A stretch of 64,000 nucleotides of DNA from JAGXRK01 sp963804005 (GTDB lineage: Bacteria > Bacteroidota > Ignavibacteria > Ignavibacteriales > Ignavibacteriaceae). This document shows positions 9,551 through 19,097 of the stretch, in pieces. Below the pieces are notes generated by a model. That model saw nothing but the letters and a program-made list of their open reading frames with translations. It searched no databases and was not told the origin of the DNA. Each line of letters starts with the position of its first letter. The stretch's first letter is position 1. The position numbers were made by a program, and so were the translations under genes. The stretch covers positions 88,901-152,900 of the forward strand of contig CAWDOP010000017.1 of NCBI GenBank assembly GCA_963804005.1. Reading direction: 5' to 3'.

Positions 9551-10813
9551 CTACTGAATCTTCTCATCCCACAACAGATGATCAAATGTCTCTCTGCTTC
9601 TTATCACTGAATGTTTATTTCCATCAACCATAATTTCCGGTGCACGGCGACGTCCGTTATAATTTGAAGCCATTACCATTCCGTAAGCTCCGGACGACAT
9701 CACTGCAAGAAGTTCACCACCTTTAGTCTCTGCGATTTCTCTGTCTTTTGCAAAGTAATCTCCCGTTTCACAAATAGGACCAACAATATCTGCAATAATA
9801 TTTATTCTCTCATCATTTTTTTCAATAGGTTGAATATGATGGTATGCTTGGTAGATTGAGGGTCGAAGTAAATCATTCATTGCAGAATCAACAACAACAA
9901 ATATCTTGTCACCATTCACTTTATTGTAAAGAACTTCTGTTACAAGAATACCGCCATTCGCAGTTAAGAATCTTCCAGGTTCAAAAATGATCTCGCAATT
10001 TAATTTCTTGAAAAGCGGAACCGTATTTTTAGCAAATTCATTTATAGTAAAAGATTGTTCATTATTGTAACTAACACCAATTCCTCCACCAATATCAAAA
10101 TGTTTTAACTTTAATCCGTCCGATTTTAATTCAAAATAAAGTTCAGAAAGTTTTTGAATTGATTCTACGAAGGGATCGATAGTAGTTATTTGAGAACCGA
10201 TGTGCATATCAATTCCTGTGAATTGAATATAAGAAAAATCTTTTCTTCTCTTGTAGATAGATAGAGCGGTATTTGAATCAATACCAAATTTGTTACTTGA
10301 TAAACCTGTTGAAATGTAGGGATGCGTTTTTGCATCAACATCAGGGTTAACACGAATTGCAACTCGAGCAATTTTATTCATATCACCGGCAATTCTATTT
10401 ATCAGCTCGACTTCTTCTTCAGATTCTGCTTTGATCATTAACACATCTTTTTCTAAACCAAGTTTAATTTCATTCTTAGATTTGCCTACACTGGTAAGAA
10501 TAACTTTTGAGGGTTCAACCCCTGTTTTAAGTGCACGAAATAATTCACCTTCGGAGTTTGCATCAACACCGCTGCCAAGTTGTACGAACGTGTTGATTAC
10601 GCTTAAATTGAAATTAGCCTTCATTGCGTAGAATATTTTATGATTAATATCCTTGAAAGCATTTCCAAATTCTTTGTACTGTTGTATGAAATGATTTTTG
10701 CTATAGATGTAAAGTGGTGTTCCGAATTCTTTTGCTAATTCTTCAACCTTAATTTCATCAATATAAAGCTGATTGTTTTTGTACTTTATAAATTCTGTTT
10801 CGAAGTATTTCAT
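9551..10813 (-). CDS. lysA: Diaminopimelate decarboxylase
   Basis: PLP enzyme that converts meso-diaminopimelate to L-lysine, the last step of the lysine pathway. It is 420 residues, the normal length. The PLP lysine is K65 in FYAMKAN; other family motifs are HFDIGGGIGV (glycine loop), EPGRFLTANGG, and GPICETGDYF, whose Cys contributes to the partner subunit's active site. The start ATG at 10813 is in good agreement with the family N terminus. The gene downstream in the same direction is the outer-membrane barrel, 371 bases away, so no operon is implied. No lysine riboswitch was recognised upstream. Confidence 0.95.
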   Translation of the reverse strand: MKYFETEFIKYKNNQLYIDEIKVEELAKEFGTPLYIYSKNHFIQQYKEFGNAFKDINHKIFYAMKANFNLSVINTFVQLGSGVDANSEGELFRALKTGVEPSKVILTSVGKSKNEIKLGLEKDVLMIKAESEEEVELINRIAGDMNKIARVAIRVNPDVDAKTHPYISTGLSSNKFGIDSNTALSIYKRRKDFSYIQFTGIDMHIGSQITTIDPFVESIQKLSELYFELKSDGLKLKHFDIGGGIGVSYNNEQSFTINEFAKNTVPLFKKLNCEIIFEPGRFLTANGGILVTEVLYNKVNGDKIFVVVDSAMNDLLRPSIYQAYHHIQPIEKNDERINIIADIVGPICETGDYFAKDREIAETKGGELLAVMSSGAYGMVMASNYNGRRRAPEIMVDGNKHSVIRSRETFDHLLWDEKIQ

Positions 10814-10922
10814 AAAATTTCCTACTAAAATTTTATTCTTGACTTGTTTAACTAAAAGACCACCCTGTTTCAGTATCTAATTATATTCCATTGATCCAAG
10901 CGCAAGTTAAGAATGTTAAACT

Positions 10923-12731
10923 CTAATTATATAAATAATATTTTTTAGAGAGACTTCTGAAACTCTCAATATCTTTATTGAGGTAATCTCTTATATCCTC
11001 GACTCTCTGATTTTCTATAAACATTTCTCTTATTTTTCTTGTCCCAAGGACTTTATCAAACATATCATTATTACCTCCCTCAATAATCAAATTTTTCCCA
11101 TATAATTCATTAATTGCCTGTAAGAAATAAAACTGAATTGGAATCAACTCAACTAGATTATAATCTGTTATGTAAATTTGAACTCCATTGAGCATTTTGT
11201 CTTTTCCAAAAGCATAATAAGGTTTGTAAGTAATTGGTCGGAATTTAACTCCTGATAAGTTATAGGAATTCATCTTCTTAGCAAGTTCAACTGAATTAAT
11301 CCATTCAGCAGCAAAAGTCTGAAATGGGATTGTATAACCAACTCCTATCGATATAACTTCCCGAAGTTCCCCAACTATTCCCGATGCTGCATAGTAAAAT
11401 GGTGAATAGTGGTGAGGAATGTGAGGAGAAGTTAAAATCCAGGGTAATCCTGTTTGTTCAAAGTACATTTCGCGTTTCCACCTCTCCATAGGAATAACTT
11501 TTAGTTTACACTTGACAGAATTTTTTAACATACCTTCTTCATTCAGTAATATTGCTAGTTCACCAACTGTTAAACCGTGTATGTAAGGAATAGCAAACGG
11601 ACTTACACCAGAAAAATATCCATCTTCAACAATGTTACCCTCAATTCTATTTCCACCAAGAGGATTTGGTCGATCAAGAATTATAACTTCTTTATTGTTT
11701 TCCGCAGCAGCCTCCATTACTAAGCCCATTGTGTTTATATACGTGTATGATCTACAACCAATATCCTGCATATCAAAAACAAGAATATCAATATCTATTA
11801 TTATTTCAGCAACCTGTTTAAGAGATTTCTTGTAAAGGGAATAAACGGGAAGTTGAGTTAAATCATCAGTATAATTTTCTATGTTTTCACCTCCTGAGTG
11901 GTTTCCGCGGACACCGTGCTCAGGTCCATATAATGCAACGAGATTTACTTCTGGGGAATCATTTAGAATATCTATAGTAGATTTTAATTTACTATCAACT
12001 CCTGTAGCATTTGTAACTAAACCAACTCTTTTGTCTTTGAGTATGTCAAAGTTTTTTTCACGCAGTACTTCAATACCTGTTTTTACTTTTGATGAATTAA
12101 TTAGTCTTGAATTAGCTGATTCATTTTCAACCATTTCTAAAAAAGAACCATCCTCAAAATATTTATCAAGGTCTTTTCCTGGACATAAAGTCTCAGTATA
12201 ATCTTTATGAGTTCTAATATCTTTAAAAGACACATTGTATTTGTGTTTCAGAAATGCAGTTAGTTTAGAAAGTGATTTCAACTGCTTCTCATTTATTGTT
12301 TGAACTTCATAATTTCCTATAACACAAATTAAAGCATGACCTCGGACATCATAATCTGTATTAGTATCACCGGGATAATTGATTGGGCGGGCTTCATATA
12401 TATTTCCCTTAAAATCAATCATAAAGTGATAGGGGATATCAATCCACTTTTTTTCATTTTTACTCCAAGTTTGAAGATCTTTCAAATATTTATAAACATC
12501 TTTATTTTCAGCAAATTCCTCTCCGCTGTGATGAATAGTAATCCTGTTTATTTGATGTTGAGGAAGGATTTTTGTTAGTGGCTGCCAGTTCCAATCATTT
12601 CTTGAAATTATTTTAAGATCTGAAGGATAATTAAGTTCGGTTATAGGCATGTAATTTGTTATGTCTGCCGAGCAAGATGCAAGCATTAAAGCTAATATCA
12701 CGAACGGAAAAAATTTCCTTAAAAAAATCAT
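10923..12731 (-). CDS. Lipoprotein fusing N-acetylmuramoyl-L-alanine amidase to NamZ (DUF1343) exo-muramidase
   Basis: Two-domain peptidoglycan hydrolase of 602 residues with a lipoprotein signal (lipid Cys C20, LMLASC). Residues about 43-195 form an Amidase_2/PGRP domain: ITIHHSG (H67/H68), RTHKDYTETLCPGKD (H175, C183) supply the zinc ligands. Residues about 216-602 are a DUF1343/NamZ domain: GLVTNATGVD, LYGPEHGVRG (E271 a likely catalytic acid), FDMQDIGCRSYTY and LDRPNPLGG. NamZ enzymes remove MurNAc from non-reducing glycan ends; amidases free the stem peptide, so one protein could do both steps. The lipid anchor places it in the periplasm or outer membrane. Domain calls are secure; linked activity is inferred. 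Confidence 0.88.
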   Translation of the reverse strand: MIFLRKFFPFVILALMLASCSADITNYMPITELNYPSDLKIISRNDWNWQPLTKILPQHQINRITIHHSGEEFAENKDVYKYLKDLQTWSKNEKKWIDIPYHFMIDFKGNIYEARPINYPGDTNTDYDVRGHALICVIGNYEVQTINEKQLKSLSKLTAFLKHKYNVSFKDIRTHKDYTETLCPGKDLDKYFEDGSFLEMVENESANSRLINSSKVKTGIEVLREKNFDILKDKRVGLVTNATGVDSKLKSTIDILNDSPEVNLVALYGPEHGVRGNHSGGENIENYTDDLTQLPVYSLYKKSLKQVAEIIIDIDILVFDMQDIGCRSYTYINTMGLVMEAAAENNKEVIILDRPNPLGGNRIEGNIVEDGYFSGVSPFAIPYIHGLTVGELAILLNEEGMLKNSVKCKLKVIPMERWKREMYFEQTGLPWILTSPHIPHHYSPFYYAASGIVGELREVISIGVGYTIPFQTFAAEWINSVELAKKMNSYNLSGVKFRPITYKPYYAFGKDKMLNGVQIYITDYNLVELIPIQFYFLQAINELYGKNLIIEGGNNDMFDKVLGTRKIREMFIENQRVEDIRDYLNKDIESFRSLSKKYYLYN

Positions 12732-12954
12732 TTTATTTCTCCGGATAGATTGTAAAAAATCCAGTTTACGTTTATTATTACTTGCAAATATTTTTTATTA
12801 GATAAAATTTACTTAGTAAATTTACACATAAATTAATATTTCGTCTAAGATAGTATTTATTTGCTCTGGAAAATTCTGAAACATAGTAACTGATTATAGT
12901 GCATAACTTATAATTACTAACAATAATATTTTTATTTAAACAAAATAAAAGCAA

Positions 12955-14442
12955 ATGGAACATTACGGATTCTTATCATTACTACCACCGATACTTGCAA
13001 TTCTTCTTGCGATAAAAACACGGCAGGTTTTTGTTTCACTTCTATTCGGAATATGGCTTGGCTGGGTTATACTTAGTGATGGAAACTTTATTGATGGGAG
13101 TAATGCAACAATACAAGCTCTTGTTGATGTTTTCAAAGATAGTGGTAATACGAGAACAATAATGTTCAGCTGCCTTGTCGGTGCTTTGATTGCATTCATT
13201 CAGAGATCAGGCGGTGTGTCAGGATTTGTTAAAGTAATAAATAAATTTTTAGATCATTTAGAGAATAAAAAAATAGGTAAAAGCAGAAAGACAGTCCAAC
13301 TACTTGCCTGGGCAACCGGTACAGCGATTTTTGTTGAGTCGAGTATTAATGCTTTAACTGTTGGAGCCATATTCAGACCAATATTTGATAAACTGAAAAT
13401 CCCGCGTGAAAAACTTGCTTACATTGCAGATTCAATCTCCGCACCGACCTGTATTCTGATTCCTTTAAACGCATGGGGTGCTTATATAATGGGACTAATT
13501 GCAGCACAGGGATTCAGCAATCCTTTATCTGTATTGATTAAAGCTTTCCCTTTCAATTTTTATCCAATGCTTGCTATGGCTATGGTGCTTTTTGTTATTT
13601 TCAGTCAGAAAGATTTTGGACCAATGAAGAAAGCTGAAAAACGAGCACAGGAAGAAGGAAAAGTTCTTCGTGATGGTGCTGTGCCTATGATTTCATCCGA
13701 TGTTGTTGCAATGGAGAAAAAAGAAAATGTAAATGAAAAAGCATATAATATGATTATTCCAATCGCAGTAATGGTCGGAATGATGCCGCTTATGCTTCTT
13801 TATACAGGATGGGGACAGGTTGAAAATATTTCTTCACTTAAATGGTATGAACAAATATTTTTTGCTATTGGGAAAGGGTCCGGTTCAACTGCAGTTTTAT
13901 ATTCTGTCCTTTCATCCATTATAGTTGGGAGCATTTTATATATTTCACAAAAAATATTCACATTTGCTGAAACTATTGAGTTAATCTTTAAAGGTATAAG
14001 CGGATTAATTCCATTAGCTTTGCTTATGATGCTTGCTTTTGCTATTGGAACCGTTTGCCGTGAATTAGGTACAGGAATTTATACTGCGGAGTTATCAAAG
14101 GAGTGGTTGTCTCCAAACTTCGTTCCGGTTATTGTATTTCTTGTTGCTTGCTTTATTGCTTTTTCAACCGGAACATCATGGGGAACTTTTGCAATTATGC
14201 TAGCAATTGGAATTCCAATGGCGCAATCTCTTGATGCCAATGTCTATCTTACAATAGCTGCGGCACTCGGTGGCGGAGTTTTTGGTGATCATTGTTCACC
14301 AATTTCCGACACAACTATTATTGCTTCAATGGCTTCTGCAAGCGACCATATAGATCACGTCAAAACTCAGTTACCTTATGCCTTATTTGCTGGTGCGATT
14401 ACAGCCGTTATGTATTTGATACTAGGATTTTTGATTCATTGA
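12955..14442 (+). CDS. nhaC: NhaC-family Na+/H+ antiporter
   Basis: Polytopic inner-membrane protein, 495 residues with about 11-12 hydrophobic helices. The N terminus SLLPPILAILLAIKTRQV, the central TAIFVESSINALTVG and the C-terminal STGTSWGTFAIMLA and FGDHCSPISDTTI motifs are those of the NhaC superfamily. Members exchange Na+ for H+; some carry organic substrates, so a solute:Na+ exchange role linked to the kinase that follows is possible but speculative. It starts a run of plus-strand genes (spacing 117 bases to the kinase). Confidence 0.85.
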   Translation: MEHYGFLSLLPPILAILLAIKTRQVFVSLLFGIWLGWVILSDGNFIDGSNATIQALVDVFKDSGNTRTIMFSCLVGALIAFIQRSGGVSGFVKVINKFLDHLENKKIGKSRKTVQLLAWATGTAIFVESSINALTVGAIFRPIFDKLKIPREKLAYIADSISAPTCILIPLNAWGAYIMGLIAAQGFSNPLSVLIKAFPFNFYPMLAMAMVLFVIFSQKDFGPMKKAEKRAQEEGKVLRDGAVPMISSDVVAMEKKENVNEKAYNMIIPIAVMVGMMPLMLLYTGWGQVENISSLKWYEQIFFAIGKGSGSTAVLYSVLSSIIVGSILYISQKIFTFAETIELIFKGISGLIPLALLMMLAFAIGTVCRELGTGIYTAELSKEWLSPNFVPVIVFLVACFIAFSTGTSWGTFAIMLAIGIPMAQSLDANVYLTIAAALGGGVFGDHCSPISDTTIIASMASASDHIDHVKTQLPYALFAGAITAVMYLILGFLIH

Positions 14443-14559
14443 TGGTGAAGTTCAATATCAGGTTCACACATTTCGAAAAGAGTAATTTTGAGTTTATAAT
14501 GCTTTCCAAAATCTCTATCTTACAATTGTATTTTATAAAAATTTGACAGGATAATTATT

Positions 14560-15474
14560 GTGAAATATCTGATCGGAATGGACGGCGGAGGGACGAAAAC
14601 CAAGTTCATTCTAACTGATCCTGATCTTAATCCTATCTATGAAACCACTGGTGGCCCTTCAAACTTCTTGATGATTGGAAATGAAAAGGTATCTGAAACA
14701 ATTCTTGATTTGATTAAAGATTGTGTTGAAAATAAAAATATTTCTTATGATGATATTGAAGGAATAGTTCTCGGAACTACCGGTGGCGGAAGACGGAGTG
14801 ATGCAGAACCACTTGAAAGTGATATTATTCAATTTGCTAAATCAAAAAATATAATATTAAAAAACTTTCGTGTAGAAAGCGACGCTAGAATTGCTCTTGA
14901 AGGAGCGTTTTCAGGTAAACCCGGTAGTATTTTGATTGCCGGAACCGGATCAATAATGTTTGGTAAAGATATTAATGGAAAAATTCATCGGGTTGGCGGT
15001 TTTGGAAGATTTCTAGGTGATGAGGGAAGTGGTTACAGAATAGGTCAAAGAGGACTTAATGCAGTGGCTAAGTATTTTGACGGCAGGGGAAATAAAACGT
15101 TAATGACAGAACTAGCTTTAACAAAGTTCTCAATTTCATCATCTGAAATTTTAATTACTGAAATTTATAAGAATAACTTCGATGTTGCTTCTGCAGCACC
15201 CATTGTTCTTGAAGCAGCTGAAAAGAATGATAAAGAAGCGATTAAAATTCTTGAATCCGAATCCGATGAAATGATTCTTCATATTTCTTCAATGAAAAAT
15301 AAGCTTAATGAAAAAATTTTGTATGTAGCTTTAATCGGAAGTTTGCTGACTAAAGAAAATTATTTCTCGTTTAGATTTAAGGAAAAAATTGTTAAACAGT
15401 TTAATGATGTTGTGATTAAGGAAGCCGAGAATCCGCCTGAAATTGGTGCTGTTTTGATGGCAAGACAATTATAG
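14560..15474 (+). CDS. BadF/BadG-family sugar kinase, N-acetylglucosamine (or MurNAc) kinase-like
   Basis: ASKHA-fold kinase of 304 residues. The ATP phosphate-1 loop GMDGGGTKTKF is at residues 5-15, and GTGSIMFG (about 128) and GGFGRFLGDEGSGYRIG follow, as in eukaryotic-type GlcNAc kinase and bacterial MurK. These enzymes phosphorylate amino sugars released from peptidoglycan or chitin. Position before an AmpG-like permease and near amidase-NamZ and NagZ-like genes supports an amino-sugar salvage role. The start is GTG, with GACAGG about 10 bases upstream. GlcNAc versus MurNAc specificity cannot be read from sequence. Confidence 0.82.
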   Translation: MKYLIGMDGGGTKTKFILTDPDLNPIYETTGGPSNFLMIGNEKVSETILDLIKDCVENKNISYDDIEGIVLGTTGGGRRSDAEPLESDIIQFAKSKNIILKNFRVESDARIALEGAFSGKPGSILIAGTGSIMFGKDINGKIHRVGGFGRFLGDEGSGYRIGQRGLNAVAKYFDGRGNKTLMTELALTKFSISSSEILITEIYKNNFDVASAAPIVLEAAEKNDKEAIKILESESDEMILHISSMKNKLNEKILYVALIGSLLTKENYFSFRFKEKIVKQFNDVVIKEAENPPEIGAVLMARQL

Positions 15475-15558
15475 AAATCAAATTTTGTTACCCTAAATTT
15501 ATTTCAGGGTCTCTTTGATTGGATCCTGAAGCAGGTTCATTATGATATTGAATAAATA

Positions 15559-16872
15559 ATGGAGCAGTTAATGTCTAGCAAAAAACCGGAAAAAAGAAAT
15601 CCATGGTTTTGGGTCCCTTCGCTTTATTATGCGGAAGGAATACCCTACGTAATAGTAATGGCTGTATCGGTTATTATGTATAAGCGGCTAGGCATATCCA
15701 ATACTAATATTGCGCTTTATACAAGCTGGCTTTATCTGCCCTGGGTTATAAAACCATTGTGGAGTCCGGTTGTAGATATCTTCAAGAAAAAACGAAACTG
15801 GATAATTGTTATGCAGCTTATTGTAGGTGCAGGTTTGGCCGGGGTTGCATTAACGATTCCTGTTTCAAATTTCTTTCAGTATTCACTTGCTTTTCTTTGG
15901 CTGGTTGCATTCAGTTCGGCTACACACGATATTGCTGCTGACGGTTTTTATATGCTGGGACTTTCACAACACGACCAAGCCTGGTTTGTAGGGATTCGTT
16001 CTACTTTTTATCGCCTATCCATGATAACAGGACAAGGTGTGCTTGTAATTCTTGCAGGCTTTCTTGAAACCTCAACCGGAGATATACCTTTAGCCTGGTC
16101 AATTACATTTTTCATCATCACCGGTTTATTCATCCTATTTTTTGTTTATCATAAATTTATTCTTCCTTATCCGTCTACAGATGTTTCTGCAAGAAAAGAT
16201 GAATCCAGTTCTGTACTCAATGAATTCTTTAAAACATTTACTGCTTTCTTCAAAAAGAAAAACATCGGGATCATTCTTGGATTTATTTTATTGTATCGTT
16301 TTGCAGAGTCACAGCTTATAAAATTAGCATCTCCGTTTTTACTTGATCCACAGGATGTAGGTGGTATTGGATTGACAACTACTGAAATCGGTCTTGTTTA
16401 CGGCACAATCGGAATTATCTGCCTTACACTTGGCGGCATTGTTGGAGGAATCGTTATTGCTAAACACGGTCTTAAATTCTGGCTCTGGCCAATGATAATC
16501 GCTATTAACCTGCCTGATCTGGTTTATGTTTTTCTTTCATATACTCAGACAACTGATTTATGGCTAATTAGCTTAATGGTAGGTATTGAACAGCTTGGTT
16601 ATGGTTTTGGATTTACTGCTTATATGCTTTACCTGATTTACGTTTCGGAAGGGGAGTACAAAACTTCTCACTATGCAATTGCAACAGGTTTTATGGCCTT
16701 AGGGATGATGATCCCCGGTATGTGGAGCGGGTGGTTACAAGAATTAATTGGCTACCAACATTTTTTTATTTGGATTTGTATTTCCACAATACCTGGATTT
16801 ATCATAACATATTTCTTAAAAATTGATCCCGAGTTCGGCAAAAAAACCAATGAAAACAATAATCAACAATAA
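15559..16872 (+). CDS. AmpG-like MFS transporter
   Basis: Major facilitator of 437 residues with 12 predicted helices. The opening FWVPSLYYAEGIPYVIVM and YTSWLYLPWVIKPLWSP are typical of the AmpG (muropeptide permease)/acetyl-CoA transporter group. AmpG proteins import anhydro-muropeptides, and Bacteroidota versions sit with peptidoglycan-salvage genes, which fits here. The start could be ATG at 15559 or at 15571; the cytoplasmic tail (SSKKPEKRN) is the same. Family is firm; the substrate is inferred from context. Confidence 0.8.
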   Translation: MEQLMSSKKPEKRNPWFWVPSLYYAEGIPYVIVMAVSVIMYKRLGISNTNIALYTSWLYLPWVIKPLWSPVVDIFKKKRNWIIVMQLIVGAGLAGVALTIPVSNFFQYSLAFLWLVAFSSATHDIAADGFYMLGLSQHDQAWFVGIRSTFYRLSMITGQGVLVILAGFLETSTGDIPLAWSITFFIITGLFILFFVYHKFILPYPSTDVSARKDESSSVLNEFFKTFTAFFKKKNIGIILGFILLYRFAESQLIKLASPFLLDPQDVGGIGLTTTEIGLVYGTIGIICLTLGGIVGGIVIAKHGLKFWLWPMIIAINLPDLVYVFLSYTQTTDLWLISLMVGIEQLGYGFGFTAYMLYLIYVSEGEYKTSHYAIATGFMALGMMIPGMWSGWLQELIGYQHFFIWICISTIPGFIITYFLKIDPEFGKKTNENNNQQ

Positions 16873-16900
16873 TGTGAAATTTCTTATTTAGGGATATGCC

Positions 16901-19006
16901 ATGAAAAAAAATGTTTTATTTACTTTAACTTTTTTATTATTAACAAACATTATGTTTCCACAGAATTACGAACAAAATAATCCTTTCTTTCAGGAATGGA
17001 ATACGCCTTTTCAAACTCCTCCATTTGATCAGATTAAAGATGAGCATTTTCTTCCTGCTTTAATGGAAGGAATTAAACAAAGACGCGTTGAAATAAATCT
17101 TATCATTAACAATACGGATGAACCAACCTTTGTAAATACAATCGAAGCAATGGAGAAGAGTGGAAAATTTCTCTCAAAAGTTTCGAGAGTATTTTTTAGT
17201 CTAAACGGCGCAAATTCCAATCCGCAGTTACAAAAAGTTGCCGAGCAAATAACACAAGAATTATCTCAACTCAATAATGATATTTATCTCAACGAAGATT
17301 TATTTAAAAGGATTAAATCGATAAATGATGAAAAAGAGAATCTTAATCTTACTAAAGAACAATTGAAAGTTTTTGATAATTATTATTCTGATTTTGTAAG
17401 AAGCGGAATTGCTCTTAATGAGGCAGATAAATCCCGACTCAGAAAAATCAATGATGAATTAAGTATGCTTCAATTAAAATTTGGTGATAATCTTCGTAAA
17501 GAAACAAATACAATTGGCTTGGTTGTTGAAAATAAAGAAGATCTCATCGGCTTGCCTGATGCCGTCATTCAGGGTGCATCAGAACTTGCTGAGCAAAATG
17601 GATTGAAAGGGAAGTGGGCGTTCAATCTTCAGAGACCAAGTTTCACTCCTTTTTTGCAATATTCCGAAAAAAGAGAATTGAGAGAAATTCTTTATAAGGC
17701 TTATATCAATCGCAGTAACAACAAGAATGATAACGATAATAAAAAAATACTCACAAAGATTGCATCACTTCGGGTTGAGAAAGCAAACCTATTAGGGTAT
17801 AAAACGTATGCTGATTTCAAACTTGAAAAGAATATGTCAAAAAATTCTGAAAATGTTTTGAACTTCTTAAATGATTTGTGGATTCCGGCAATTGCCCAGG
17901 CTAAGATTGAAGTTGCTGATATACAGAAAATTATTGAACAAGAAGGAAATGATTTTAAGCTTGAAGCGTGGGATTGGTGGTATTATGCCGAGAAAGTAAA
18001 GAAAGAAAAATATGCACTTGATGAAGAAATGCTGCGTCCTTATTTCAAAATGGAAAATGTTCGTCAGGGTGCTTTTGATGTAGCTACAAAGTTATGGGGA
18101 ATACAGTTTATAAAACTTAACAATGTTTCCGTTTATCAACCTGATGTTGAAGTTTACGAAGTGAGAGAATCAGATGGAACTCATATAGGACTAATTTATA
18201 CAGATTATTATCCTCGTGACGGTAAGAGAGCAGGAGCGTGGGCTGGCAGTTATAGAAGTCAATCAAATATTGATGATGAGTTTATAACTCCTTTAGTATA
18301 TAATGTTGGTAATTTCTCTAAGCCAACAGAAGGTAAACCTGCTTTATTAAGTTTTGATGAAGTAAATACTCTGTTCCACGAATTTGGTCACGGATTAAAT
18401 TCATTATTCAGTAAATCGACTTATCCGGGTGCAAAACGCTCTCCGGTTGATTTTGTTGAGCTTCCATCACAGATAATGGAAAACTGGGCTTCTCATCCGG
18501 ACGTTTTAAGAATGTATGCAAGACATTATTTAACTAATGAAGTAATTCCTGATGAACTTATAGAAAAAATTCAGAATTCACAATACTTCAACAAAGGATT
18601 TGAAACTGTTGAATATCTGGCCGCTTCATTTCTTGATATGAATTGGCATGCAATTACAACAGTTGCAGAATACGATGCTTTAGCATTTGAAGAAGAGAGG
18701 CTGAACAAGATAGGATTGATTGATGAAATAGCATCACGTTATCAAAGCACAAACTTTAATCATATTTTTGGCCAAGATGGTTATTCTGCAGGATATTATG
18801 GTTATTACTGGGCTGCTGTGCTTGATGCCGATGCATTTGAAGCATTTGTTGAAACTGATCTATTTGATGAAAAAACTGCTGAACTTTTCAGAAGTCATAT
18901 TCTTGAAAGAAGCGGAAGTGAGGATCCGATGGATCTTTATATTAAATTCAGAGGCAGAGAACCAAAGGTTGATGCTTTGCTAAAAAGATTCGGGTTTTAT
19001 AAATAG
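16901..19006 (+). CDS. dcp: M3-family peptidyl-dipeptidase, exported
   Basis: Zinc metallopeptidase of 701 residues, the size of Dcp. The zinc motif is H493-E494-F-G-H497, with the third ligand E520 in VELPSQIMENW. A signal peptide (MKKNVLFTLTFLLLTNIMFPQ) predicts export to the periplasm, unlike cytoplasmic Dcp of E. coli but usual in Bacteroidota. It removes dipeptides from the C termini of peptides. It follows the permease by 28 bases and is probably co-transcribed with it. A strong terminator lies just downstream. Confidence 0.92.
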   Translation: MKKNVLFTLTFLLLTNIMFPQNYEQNNPFFQEWNTPFQTPPFDQIKDEHFLPALMEGIKQRRVEINLIINNTDEPTFVNTIEAMEKSGKFLSKVSRVFFSLNGANSNPQLQKVAEQITQELSQLNNDIYLNEDLFKRIKSINDEKENLNLTKEQLKVFDNYYSDFVRSGIALNEADKSRLRKINDELSMLQLKFGDNLRKETNTIGLVVENKEDLIGLPDAVIQGASELAEQNGLKGKWAFNLQRPSFTPFLQYSEKRELREILYKAYINRSNNKNDNDNKKILTKIASLRVEKANLLGYKTYADFKLEKNMSKNSENVLNFLNDLWIPAIAQAKIEVADIQKIIEQEGNDFKLEAWDWWYYAEKVKKEKYALDEEMLRPYFKMENVRQGAFDVATKLWGIQFIKLNNVSVYQPDVEVYEVRESDGTHIGLIYTDYYPRDGKRAGAWAGSYRSQSNIDDEFITPLVYNVGNFSKPTEGKPALLSFDEVNTLFHEFGHGLNSLFSKSTYPGAKRSPVDFVELPSQIMENWASHPDVLRMYARHYLTNEVIPDELIEKIQNSQYFNKGFETVEYLAASFLDMNWHAITTVAEYDALAFEEERLNKIGLIDEIASRYQSTNFNHIFGQDGYSAGYYGYYWAAVLDADAFEAFVETDLFDEKTAELFRSHILERSGSEDPMDLYIKFRGREPKVDALLKRFGFYK

Positions 19007-19052
19007 AAAGATGTAATTGATTCGAATTGATATCAAGAAACAATTATTAGAT

Positions 19053-19097
19053 GAAACCTTCGGAATTAAATAATTCCGAAGGTTTCAATTTTATTTT
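19053..19097 (+). terminator. Rho-independent terminator after the M3 peptidase gene
   Basis: A 16-bp perfect inverted repeat (GAAACCTTCGGAATTA at 19053-19068 against 19071-19086) with a two-base loop is followed by a T-rich run on the plus strand. It lies between two convergent genes, so it may also limit read-through from the amidohydrolase side, although the minus-strand tail is less T-rich. Confidence 0.85.
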
